A stretch of DNA of 64,000 bases from Auricularia sp. M13 (taxonomy: Eukaryota > Basidiomycota > Agaricomycetes > Auriculariales > Auriculariaceae), in NCBI GenBank assembly GCA_037042915.1, contig CM073195.1, positions 2,294,001 to 2,358,000 on the forward strand, given 5' to 3'. This document shows, one piece after another, positions 36,044 through 47,100 of the stretch. The translations under genes were made by a program, and so were the position numbers. A model generated the notes under the pieces. That model made no database searches. It was not told the origin of the DNA and worked only from the letters and a program-made list of their open reading frames with translations. How positions within the stretch are numbered: the first letter of the stretch is position 1; every line of letters starts with the position of its first letter.

Positions 36044-36195
36044 CGATCACCCTCTGTACGAAATTGCCAGCAAGGTCATCATTAATTGCTTCTGGTTCAT
36101 GTTTTTCTATCTATCTATGCTTATGCTAGGTATGCATGCGAGTGTAAGACCAAAAAATGACATGAGGCTCGTGCAGCCCCCTATGCTGGGGCCCT

Positions 36196-37439
36196 CTAAT
36201 CCCCCTTCCTCGACCCAACGAGCCCAAACTGCTTGTTCTCTGCTATCCGCTCGGCCTCGATTCCCTCCCGCTCGGCCTCCTCCATCAGCCTCTTCTCGAG
36301 GCCGGCACGGTCGGAACCCTTGACGGCCCTGAGACGGGCCTTGTACGCGCGGTACTTGTCGTCTGTGCCGAAAATGTAGTCCAGATAGCGGAAGGACGTG
36401 GAGAAGTTCTGCATATTGGGAACGGGACGTGTGAGCATGCATCCCAATGGGGGAGTGAGTCACGGCCGCCTTACGTTCGTGAAGGCCATGTGGTGGTAGT
36501 CGTGGTGCTCGGCGCCACTCCAGAGCGGGAATATGTTGTGCAGCGACCAGGGGAAGTCGTAGCCGGAGTGCGAGTCGATGGCCTGGAAGAGCCGCAGGCA
36601 GATCCAGATGTACATGGTGACGATGTGGAAGTTGTGGGTGATGCTCGTGTACAAAATGGGACCGCCAATGGTGCCAATGCCGAGGATGAGCTGCTCGGCG
36701 GGATGGGCGTATTCAGCGGCCAGGCCAAACGGCGCGCTGTACTTGTGGTGAATCTTGTGAATGTGCTTGTACAGCGGGCCGTAGTGCAGGGCCTGGTGGG
36801 CGAAATAGTGCCAAGCATCCTCCATAACGAAGAACCAGCCCAGTTGCCAGCAAATGGTCTGCCAGGACGGGAACGGCACCTCATGTGTGTGCATGCCAAA
36901 GTACTCTGCCATTGGATGGAAAAACCAAATCTGCGCGGTGGGTCAGCAACCGCATTCCCCTGGCACATCGGAGAGCCAGTCGTACCTGAGGAAGCTGGAC
37001 GGTAAAGTGCGAGAAGAGCAGGTGCTTGGTGCACTCCCATTGCTCCGCGGGCGTCGGTATTTTGTTCTGGGCGCAAGTGAGACGCGTCGAGCAGGCCAAC
37101 CCAGCGCACATACCGCCTGCAGCTTCCACCTGCGGAAGTAGGGAATGGCGTCGATGATGATCCACGGGAGGCAGCGCCCGAAGTAGACAAGCTGCGTGGG
37201 TAGATATCAGCCCAGCCCGGCGGCGCCCTGAATGCCGCAGCACTGACCTCGTGGAAGACAAAGGACATAATGCCCGTCGCGAGCGCGGGGTCGCCCATGT
37301 ACGTGTAGTAGTCCACCCATCGTTGCTCGAACCAGTTCAGCGACGAGTACGTGAAGTTGGCGTTGGCGTAGAGCGGCTCCGCCGGAGGCGCGAATATCGG
37401 CGGCGTGAAGAAGGACGGGGTCGTAGCATTGAACGCCAT
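36196..37439 (-). CDS. ERG25: C-4 methylsterol oxidase (ergosterol pathway)
   Basis: This member of the fatty-acid hydroxylase superfamily removes the C-4 methyl groups of 4,4-dimethylzymosterol together with ERG26/ERG27 at the ER. Three diiron histidine clusters are visible: HYFAH, HKIHH and HHDYHH, in the usual order and spacing. Hydrophobic segments include [17 protein letters not shown] and [20 protein letters not shown]. The N terminus ([20 protein letters not shown]) matches fungal homologues. The C terminus is charged and ends LVGSRKGD, without a classical dilysine signal. The start at 37,439 begins [11 protein letters not shown]. Introns are short. Confidence 0.94.
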
Positions 37440-39737
37440 GGCCGGGGTCGGGGTCGCGGTCGGGGAGCGAGGATGAGGTCGAGGACGAGGACCAAGGTCA
37501 GGTTCCCGGCGCCTTTTCAACCTGCTACAGAGTGGTCCGATGTCTCCAATTTTTTTTCCCAACCTCGCACCACCCGACTCCACATCAGCTTGGGCCGGCC
37601 GTCTGAGCCAGACTACGCGGCCCAGTCTCCAGCTCTGGATTATTCTGCATATAAGCTCAAGACCTTGCTCTCTCGCTCTCATCCATCTGAGCTGTCTCGG
37701 CGTCCCGAACGTCCAGGAACGGAATAATCCCGCGAAGCTGCGTTTTGCGATCGCTGTTTTCCTATTTCCTACCACAAAAACCTGATGCCTCCCTCAATAC
37801 TCCAAGTGCTGTACCCTCATAGTCAACGCCAGCCGCACTGTTGCTTACGTAACTCGCACTCAATGGTCTGGCCGTAGCTAAATTCCACGAATCGGCTTCC
37901 TGCACTCGGAGAAGCAGCATCTCGCCATCTCCTCTCCGCGGCATTTGCTTCGGACCCTGACTCGTGACGACCGCTCAACCCATAACCCGCGGACCTGACT
38001 TGTTTGACCCTCGCAATAAGACACTTGCCTGCCACGGTCGTTCATTCATTCACCGGCGAATTGCTTGCCAATGCCATGCTACTCTCATTCCCGAGTAGCT
38101 TGCTCTGTGCGGTCCTCAGGCTATATAGCACGCGCGCCGTGCTCGACCTGCTAATACAGCACCTCCCGTGCAGGTCGGGCCTTCCTTCCCTGGTCGACGA
38201 CCCGTGCAAAACTCCCTACAATGTCTGTCCTTGCCAAGATTGCCAGGCGCGTGTGAACGGCCTGTCACATGTACTGCGTCCATTCGGTACATCTCGTATA
38301 CCGTTGGTCTGTGCGCAACTTGCAGGTTTCTTCGTGGATTCGTCGAATGTCTATGCAGGTCCAGACCAGTCAAGCATGCTTGGCCAGGATCATCTCCCGA
38401 CAACTAGCGACGAAACGGCGAGCCCGGAAGCGCATGTCACCGTGCGTGCTCATCCGTTATCAGAATGTGAGGCTTCAGCTTGCATGTGCACTCGACTTGG
38501 GCCCTGAGGTCATGTGTGGCGGTCAGTGCCCTTCTCTGACCAGTATTTGTACCGAGATGTACCAAACTCGAGATCAGCTCAGTCCGTCCGCCGCCCACTA
38601 CGGCCAGCGTCTGCTGTCGGTCCCGACCTTTGCCACTGTTCAGCGTTCTGGCCTCAACGCCCCGCAGCCCCAGTCTTTCGGACTGTGGCGCTTGTCTGCC
38701 CCAAAGTACCCAGGAAGGCATCCTTCCGGGCTATTCAACCAGAGTGTAGTCATCGTGGTAGACTGAGTGCTTACAGCGTCTCCTCAACAATGACAACACG
38801 CTCCCGCTATCCTCCGCCGACACAGCGTTTGCGCTCGCCACCCGGGAATCCGGCCTGTGGACTCCGATTACTTAAAAGCTCTCCCAGCACTGGATCCCAC
38901 GGCGATTCATGCACGGCCAGCGTCATGGCACGAAGCTAAAATATTGTGCGACTGTGCAATGCTGCGGTTACACATTGTCCGACGTTATCCCGCTCGCTGG
39001 CTTCCTTTCATACGGCGGTTTCCGCCTACGACATCACGGCTGGCTTCTCATCGGCTGCGGCGCCCCTATCGACTCAGCTCTCGCCTCTCGCCAGTCCTTC
39101 TGGAAAGTACCTATTGGAGACGCCACGCATGGCCGGTCCAGCAGGCTGCTCGATCTCCAATGCTCACCGCTCGTGTCGCGATCGCCTCGGACTAGCCATA
39201 TTCGGCGAAAAACAAGCAAACGTTGTTGTTTTCTCCCGCCCGTTCGTTCAGTGCTCAACCGGGATCGGGCTGTCCGGAACAAGCTCAGTGTTTGCGCTTG
39301 CGCTGCCAGTAAAGCCAGACGTCGGAACCGAGCTCGCAGCGTGCTTCACACGCTTCTTCACCGACCGGGATGTCTCTTCGCGCTCTGCAGGGATTGCGCG
39401 ACTCTTACGGTCTTCGTTGCCCATGCGCCCGTGGATGCGCGCGTCACTGACTGATGCGCCGTCTCCGAGAACCTCTGCATACATGCCGCAGCGCATCTGC
39501 CGGCCTGGTCATTGGCGTGCTGCCGTTTGCAGCGCTTCCTTTCCACGTGTGTGAGAGATTACATAGAGGAGGGGTGCTATGTAATCCATCCAACTGTAAT
39601 CATGCTTCCGTTGTTCCCGGCAAGTGATTGCACCGACTTTTTTTTTTCTCAGACTCGGACTCGCGAATGTTGAGGAAGATGTGATAGAAGGAAGGCGATG
39701 TGCTATGTATACATGTCGACGAGCGCATAGGAGAGAT
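37440..39737. other. 2.3-kb stretch without a convincing gene
   Basis: This includes the ERG25 promoter. Several overlapping plus-strand frames exist, the longest 38,946-39,554 (202 codons, containing FALALPVKPDVGTELAACF), and 38,004-38,507. None has a domain or consistent splice signals, and they switch frame within a few hundred bases. An orphan or rapidly evolving gene on the plus strand is possible, especially over 38,900-39,550. Confidence 0.3.
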
Positions 39738-40097
39738 TCATGTGTACTGAGGGATTGGCAAGCCAAGGCGGGAGAGCGTCATGAACGCGGCAGCTTCTTT
39801 CGCGAGGGTCTTGGTGGCGCCGCGACCCATGCATTGCTCCGTATCGTTGACGACTAAGAGGAGGTCAGCACGGAGCGTAGAGAGATGCTGGTAGCCACTC
39901 CAAGCAGCTCACTAGCTATGGCACACCACATCGGGGCATGGTGAGGGCCGGATTGAAATTCCTTCCACTTGAGCAGCGAGTTGTGCTTTGCCAGCTCGTT
40001 ATGCAGCGACGCCGAGTACGAGATCGGAGCTGTATGGAGAACGCAGCATCATGAGACACGGCGAGCGGAGGGGGTGCGTAAGACATGACATACGCAT
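39738..40097 (-). CDS. Small single dsRNA-binding-domain protein (78 aa)
   Basis: Three exons (40,097-40,094, 40,029-39,913, 39,853-39,738) give a 78-residue protein that is almost nothing but one dsRBD. The first helix is SASLHNELAKHNSLLKWKEF, the strands are QSGPHHAPMWCAIAIVN, and the C-terminal RNA-contact motif is MGRGATKTLAKEAAA followed by FMTLSRLGL. The first exon carries only ATG and one base, with donor gtatgt, which is why a simple frame search misses it. Both introns have good ends (atacag and cttag). Stand-alone dsRBD proteins occur in agaricomycetes, but the role of this one is unknown; binding of duplex RNA is the only supported inference. It is divergent from YPP1 across 281 bp. 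Confidence 0.82.
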
Positions 40098-40378
40098 ACG
40101 ATCCTGAAAGGAAGGCCGATAGAACGTGGGTGAGTGGGGGAGAGCCAGGGGCCCGAGGGGGGGGGTTTTATAGCTCGCGACTATCCAATGAATGAGAACC
40201 CGAGAGAATACAGGTTTAGGCGCCAGGCGCGGGTGAGAGGGCAGGGTATGCAAACACAGAGCAAGTACAACCTGAGTCGCGTGGCAGGAATAGGGGTTTG
40301 ACCGCACGGGGGCGCCTGTCAAAAGTTTCCGACCGTTGCCTTTTTGAGCGCGGCAGGCTGAGCGCCAGCAGGCTGATC
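40098..40378. promoter_or_regulatory. Divergent promoter, dsRBD gene / YPP1
   Basis: 281 bp between two outward start codons. It contains a G9 run near 40,160 and, on the minus strand, tataaaaccccc close to the dsRBD side, which could serve as a TATA element about 70 bp upstream of its start. Confidence 0.5.
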
Positions 40379-43300
40379 ATGGCCGCGGTTTCGAATCCCA
40401 AGGGCGAATTTTACGCAGCCCAGCTCGAGCTGGCGCTGACGCACGGCCAGTGGACGTCGAGCGCGCCGGCCAAGGCGTACAACCAGGTCCCGATCTCCTG
40501 GGCAGAGCTGTTCAGGAAACATCGCAAGCACTGTCCGACCGACTCCAGTGCGCCGCATCTCTCCTTCCCTGCACCGCGCAGCCACTGACTCAGCGCGCTC
40601 CCAGCGTCGGCGGAGGTTGCCTCGCAGCTCCATGTCGTCTCTTTGCTGCTGCTGCGCACCCGGTCGCTCAGCGAGGACCCGGAAGGCGACGACCGCAGCG
40701 TGGACGGCGAGCTGCGCTTCACGGACGAATGTGTGCTCTCGCCGGAATGCAAGGACGAAGCCCAGGTCTCGTACGACAAGCTCGACGCCCTCGACAACAA
40801 GACGGACGTGCGTGCGTTCCGTGCTCACCTCGCGTTTCGCTTATGCCGCTGCAGTCCGTCCGCTCGACGCTGGGCTACATGTCATACACTCTTTCACGCC
40901 CACGGGAATGCCTCGCGCATCTCGAACCGTTCTCTGCCGACGACAGTGCTTCTCTTTCACCTTGGTCTCTCATTGAGCGCATCCGGTCTCTCACACTCAA
41001 AGGCACGCCCGATCCTAACTCGCGTCTTCTGCACAGTGCTAAACAGGCCGTGAAACAGGGATGTCTAGCGAGCTAATCAGTTCTGGGAACGCCCTCGACT
41101 ATTACAACGCTGCCATCCAGCTTCTGCCGCCCCCAGCGCCTGCGAACCCGCCCGGAGAGCTTGCACGCTGGGCGGAGCGCGCGTTATGGCGGGCTTGCAT
41201 TCTTTCAGCACAATCACAACCTGCAAGCAAAGTCCTTCCCCTTATGCGCACCTATGTTGCCCATAGTTCGCGATGGCCGGCCACGTTTCGTCCCCGCCAC
41301 CGGGCCACCGTTCTGCGCCTGCATCTTCATGCACTGTCACTGTGCCCGCCCCCCGGCCCAACAAGTCAGCGCCAGGGGCGCTTAGCTTGGCTGCACGAGA
41401 CACGGACGACCGTGGCGGAGGCCCGGGCAGTATTAACAGGGAGCACGCGCTTTCCTGCCTCAGGGTCACGCAACACTGCTGTTGAAGCTTTCGTGGACGC
41501 CTGTGTACGCGTATGGGAGGCGTCAGGCGCAACAAGTGATCAATCAGACTGGGTCATAGACGTAAGTTTGCTCTTTACGGCCGTGGAGCACGACTCAAGC
41601 GCTTGACCAGATAATATACTGGGCTATGCGGCTCACCTTCAACTCGCCTCCGCTCATGCGACACCTGTCTCGCCTGCTCGCAGCATCCGGAGATGTTCGC
41701 TTGTCTAAACGGGTTCTCGTGCTCTATGTCAAACTCATGCAGCATGCCCGCGAGACGAGTGACAAGTCTGTGCCAGACACGCCGGCCCCGGTAAACGGCG
41801 TGGGCCATTCCCAGCCAAACGGCAAGATACGATCCCCACCCCCACCAGATGACGGTACAGATCCCGATCCAGTGTTCCTGCACGCTGTCGTGCAGGGTAT
41901 ACGGATGCTCTGTCGCACCGGAGACCACGCCTCCGCAGCTGAGCTGGTACCGACTGCACGCGGCGTTCTCGATCGCTGCTACTATCTTCCTCAGGACCAG
42001 ATGAAGGAGGCGAAGACGGCTGTGGACCTTGCTGATGCAATCTGGAACCTCGTCTCCGGGGCAAACGGTATGTGTACCACGTCACTGCTCCAAGAGACCC
42101 ATATCTTCCTAACACGACCGTCACAGCTCATGCTAGCGAAATCCGAACCAGACACTTGGAAGCGGCCCGAAAACTGCTTGAGCAACTGGACGATCCGATT
42201 GCGAAATATCACCTAGCACTTTTGCGTTCCCTGTCCGGCTCCGCGCAGTTGGCTGAGGCGGTGAATGCTGCCCGTGAAGCTGTGGAAGGTGCCCCACGCG
42301 AATTGCGAGCGTGGCACCTTCTAGGTATTCTCCTCTCCGCTCAAGGAGACATCAATGCCGCTCGGAGCATTCTTGAGCTCGGGGGCGCATTGGAGGAAGA
42401 CGATGTTGCGCCTCCAGACCCTGAAACGGTCAATGTGCTCGAAGGATGGAACAAGAAACAGCTTGGCTGGCCTGGCGCGCAGGAGGACTGGGCGAAGCGT
42501 GATGAACGCGAGGACGCATTGCAGCTACGCATGTCCCAGGTTGCTCTTACCGAGAGCGTACTTGGCGCCGAAGGAGCAAGTAAAAGATGGCTGGAGGTCT
42601 TCACCTGGTGGTCACGTACGTCTTCGCTCGTGACCTGTGACTGAAACTGATGGCCCATGCCGTAGATGTTTACCCTGCAGAATCGGTGTCCTCGTCCAGT
42701 GCAACGCCAGAGATCCCTGCTCTGACCCTAACTCGTACTATGACACCTCCCCCAGAGGAAGAGGAAAACATGCCGCCAACGCCGATCCCAATTCAGCTCA
42801 TCCCCCCGAGCCCCAACGATGACTCACCAGCATCTGGGTCAAGTCCCCTAATCGACGGCCAGCCGCGCGTCATGTCGCCGACCTCCGAAAAGCAGGGCGA
42901 TGGGGACAAACTAATGGCCAAAATGCGCGAGCAGGTCACAAAAGGCCGCGCTCGCATTGACACCATCTCCAAGAAGATCGGGAAGGGACGCTCGAGTTCC
43001 GATGTCCGTCGGTCCAGCTCCGCGCCAGGTATGTGCGAGATGGCTGACGCGAGAATGCGCTGGGTGCTGATGTGCGCGAAGATTTCAGTCTCGTGCTCTC
43101 ACGTACAAGTTCGTATCAAGCATCCTCGATTCACTCCCGCGGCCGTTTGCCGTCACCAATAGGTTCTCTTGCTATCCGGCGACGCTCGCCATCGCCACCC
43201 CCTCCTCCACCGCCTCCTCCACCGCCATCGGCTGAGCGAGAAAAGGCCAAAGGACGGGAGAAGCGGGAGCGCCGTTTGCGTAGCGAACTATGGTTAATGT

Positions 43301-43791
43301 CTGCTGCCACCTTCCGTCGCCAGGGGCGCCTCGAGCACGCTCGGGGGGCCATCCAGTATGCCGAAGCATGCGATGCTGGAAATGCCAACGTGTATATCCA
43401 GGTGCGCACGCATGTTCGCAACTCCATCAGCTCACAGTCTCATCGCGTCTTTCGATAGTTGGGGCTCTACCATGCTGCTCATCACGACAGCCTTCGTGCC
43501 GGACAGGCGTTAGATAAGGCGCTTGCTCTTTCTCCTGCCAGCGTTCCAGCTCTCATACATCGAGCGACATTGCATCTTGAGGCCGGCGACGCAGACCTTG
43601 CAGAAGGCATGGCAAATAGCTTGACGAGTGGCTCCGGATGGGCAACGCCAGAAGCCTGGTTCATCCGCGCCAAGGCCGCAGGTCAGCAAGGACGTGTAGC
43701 CGAGCAACGCCAATGGCTTGAGCAAGCTTTGGTGCTGTGTGAGGGCCGGGGTGTTCGGGAAGTCGGAGAGGCATTAGGATGGTGTTTATGA
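40379..43791 (+). CDS. YPP1: TPR scaffold YPP1 (TTC7 family, PI4-kinase complex)
   Basis: About 12 exons encode a long TPR protein: SLTLKGMSSE, DYYNAAIQLL, PPLMRHLSRLLAASGDVRLSKRVLVLYVKL, AKYHLALLRSLSGSAQLAEAV, and a C-terminal set with HRATLHLEAGDADLAEGMA. The order and the RHLSRLLAASGD block fit Ypp1/TTC7, which bridges Efr3 and the PI4-kinase Stt4 at the plasma membrane to sustain PI4P. A disordered loop (Pro/Ser-rich, with a run of about 11 Pro near 43,197-43,230) separates the last TPRs. One intron near 40,990-41,055 seems to use a GC donor (AAAG|gcacgc, acceptor aaacag), which restores the family-like LKGM junction. The gene looks intact. Confidence 0.87.
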
Positions 43792-44109
43792 GCTTGCATA
43801 CCCTATTCTCATGGACAACATTTATGGGCATACCCTGAGTCGATTAATCGGATAATACACCTTCTCTGAGAATAATCGTCAGACAGGCAAACTGAAATAG
43901 TTTCACTAGGGAAAATTTCTATGGCAACTTATTCTACAAGAACGAAGAGCTAGCGATACAGATATACGGGGCGATGCAGCAATTGACTCAAAATGCCGCG
44001 CGTTGAAGCGGCAGTCTACCTCTGATAATGTCCAGAGCACTTTCTATAGCTACAAGAAAACAGTCCGTAGTCCAATGACAGATAAGTTTAGTCCGATCCT
44101 TTTTCTACC
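43792..44109. other. Convergent intergenic region YPP1 / URA2
   Basis: 318 bp, relatively AT-rich, with the 3' ends of both genes. No other feature is seen. Confidence 0.6.
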
Positions 44110-47100
44110 TTAACCCATGACGCTGGCGAGGAGCGCCATGCGCACCTAGAAGCAAATGTGAGTACGGCAACCTGAGTACTTGCGATTCACTTACGAAAAG
44201 GCCGTAGCGCATCTGCCGGAAATAAACAGCACGGCGCGAGTCGAAGTCAACTTCAGGGTCAATTTCTGAACAATGGCGTCAGCAAAGAAACATGTGGAAA
44301 TGTGTTAACGAACCATCAACCCGAGGCAGGGGGTGCATGACAATCATATCCTCCTTCGCCCGTGCGAGGACAGCGTGGTCCACGACATAGCTGCCAGAAA
44401 CGCTCTTGAACTCTGCCTCACTAGCAAAGCGCTCCTTTTGAATGCGCGTAACGTAGAGGACGTCTGTGTCTGCAAGAACCTCGTCCAATGCCTCGCACTG
44501 GGTGACATGAATGCCAGCCTTGCGAGCAGCCTGGATGACGCTTTCGGGCATAGAGAGAGCTCGAGGGGCGACGAAGTTCAGACGGACGTTGTAGAAGCAG
44601 AGTAATGTGACGAGAGAGTGGACGGTGCGCCCATTTTTGAGGTCGCCAAGCAGTGTGACGGTTTTGCCGTTGACCGTGCCTAATTCGGAACGGATCGTGA
44701 AAACATCCAGAAGAGCCTGCAGAGCGTCTTAAAGACTAGCGGTTGGAAATCTGGCTATGCATACCTGAGTGGGATGCTCCCCAACACCATCTCCAGCGTT
44801 CAGTATGGGAACAGGAGAATACTTTGCGCCGAGTTGTGCACTTCCAACGTCGGGGTGCCGCAAAACAATCGCGTCCGCGTAACAACCGAGAGTGCGAACC
44901 GTATCAGCCAAGCTCTCGCCTTTGAGCACACTAGAACGGTCAGCGGTGACTTGAACAACCTCTCCACCGCAGCGCTTCATAGCGGCCTCAAAGGAGCTGC
45001 TGGTACGCGTGCTCGGCTCGTAGAACAGAGTGGCAAGCACACGACCCTTGAGCACGTCGACCGAACCATGGCGTTCCACGGCAACGCGCATTTCCGCCGC
45101 ACGATTGAACAGTGCGTAGAGGTCATCCGCGGTGAATTGCTTGACCGATAGAATGTGGCGACGGTGGAACGCCGGGATCGGGGTCGTCAGAGATGGAGCA
45201 GGAGCTGGCACCAACTCTCCAGGAACATGAAGTTGCATAACATTGTGACCGCCCAGGCCTTCCTGTTGCTTCAGCGGCGGCGAGAGGAGCGCTTCCGGAC
45301 GCGGCAGCCCAGTGAAGGATAGGCGACTGGCCCTTTCGTCTGCACCGCGGGGCTTTGTAACGACGGCAGCAGAAATGTCGCGACCAACGGGCGCAGTGAA
45401 CAGAGCACCATCGAGGAAAACCGTTTGTCCATGGACGACCACACGATGAACGGAGCCGGAAATTGCATGGCCCGCGAGAGGCGACCATGTATCGTTCTCG
45501 CCGGTAAAGACAGACCGACGTTTTAGGATGACTTCGACGTGGGTGTGCGACTGGTCGGGCAAACCGAAGATCTGGACTGGATTGTCGTGCAAACGCAACG
45601 TGATGTCTTTGAGGGTTAGACGTCCATCCGTGACCGCAGTGAGGAGGAGTGGGATGGCCTCTGTAACTCCCGACCGCGCCGTCACTGAGTTCCCCAGCTG
45701 TTTACCAAGTTCGTATGGTAACGTGCCAACGGAAAAGGCGTCGATGCAAGAAAGGTTCTCCCACAGGAATTTCTGATCCTCTGTAGAAGGCAGGCTCGGG
45801 ACGTCAGGGAATTGGTCCTTGGAGAAGAATAGACTGTAAACGCTGGCATCGCAAGTAACCGGCATTCCCTTGTCCTTGCTTAAACGAATGATGAGTAGGT
45901 CGTCCCGGTTCCTGATGTCTGTGACATGGAGGCTGCGGTTGTGCAGGCTTGCGAGTAGCAAGACAGAAGCCAGATCGGAGCCGCGCGCATCAGTGACAAT
46001 GGGTTTTCCGACCGGCCAGGAAGCGAAGTGCTCAGCCACGGCTGCAAGTCCAAGACCGCCCTTGAAAAATGGTATGAATAAGGCGCGGCTTTCTGCCTGA
46101 ATCTCGTCATCTAGTTGACTGGCATTGTTGGCGGTTGCAGCGACGGAGAATGCATAGTTGCAATGTGCCGTGCCGGTTGCCTTCGAGTGCGCCACGTCCA
46201 ACGTTGGACCGTCCACGATTGCGACACCAGTCGCGCTGATGGGCATGACGAGAGCAGCGACAAAGCCACCACGGACAGAAGCCTTTGTCATATCCGCCAT
46301 ATCCTGACTGTCCACAGAAAGGAGATTCGGAGCAAAGGCCATGATGTTGACAAGGCCCGGGAAGGTATGCGTGGTGTGGGATGTCTTGTAGTCGATGGCG
46401 GAGACATCCAGAGGCATTTTCCGGACAAGCGCTTCTGCCAGGAGTTTCGCAACCTTGACATTCGTGATGAGCGGGATGGCAAGGTCGACAGCCATACGAC
46501 GCGTCCTGTAGCCCTTGCTCGTGTAGCTAGCCGGGCGGCGGTAGTGGTTCTTTGACGGCAGGTTGATGTACATGTCGATGAGATTGTTCGCCAAATGCTG
46601 AGTGAGCGAATATTCGGACTTCTGATTGCCTGCTTCATTTCCCAGAGCCTCCAGGTACTATGGGCGAATGGATAAGAATGGGCTTCGCTATGGGGCCTCA
46701 ACTTACTTTGCAGGGGATGTTATGCTCGTTGAAGAAGTCCGCTGTGCCAGCAGTCGCGAACAGGTTGTAACCGGCCTGATGGAGCTTTTGTACAGACGGC
46801 AACATCTCGAGCTTTTCCTTGAAACCACCGATGGAGAATAGTATGTTCTTCTTCGGCAAGACAATGCCGGTGGAAATGAGGGCCTTGAGATACGCCTCGT
46901 ACTTGTCGCGGCCGAAACAGGCGACCTCGCCGGTGGAAGCCATTTCGACGCCCAGCACAGGATCCGCGCCAGACAGCCGGCTGAAGCTGAATTGAGGTAC
47001 CTTGACGCCGACATAGTTTGGTGGAAGGGAAAGCTCAGGGTAGGGATCGACGTGGAAACCAAGCATAACCTTGGTAGCCATTTCAATCGCATCGACACCA

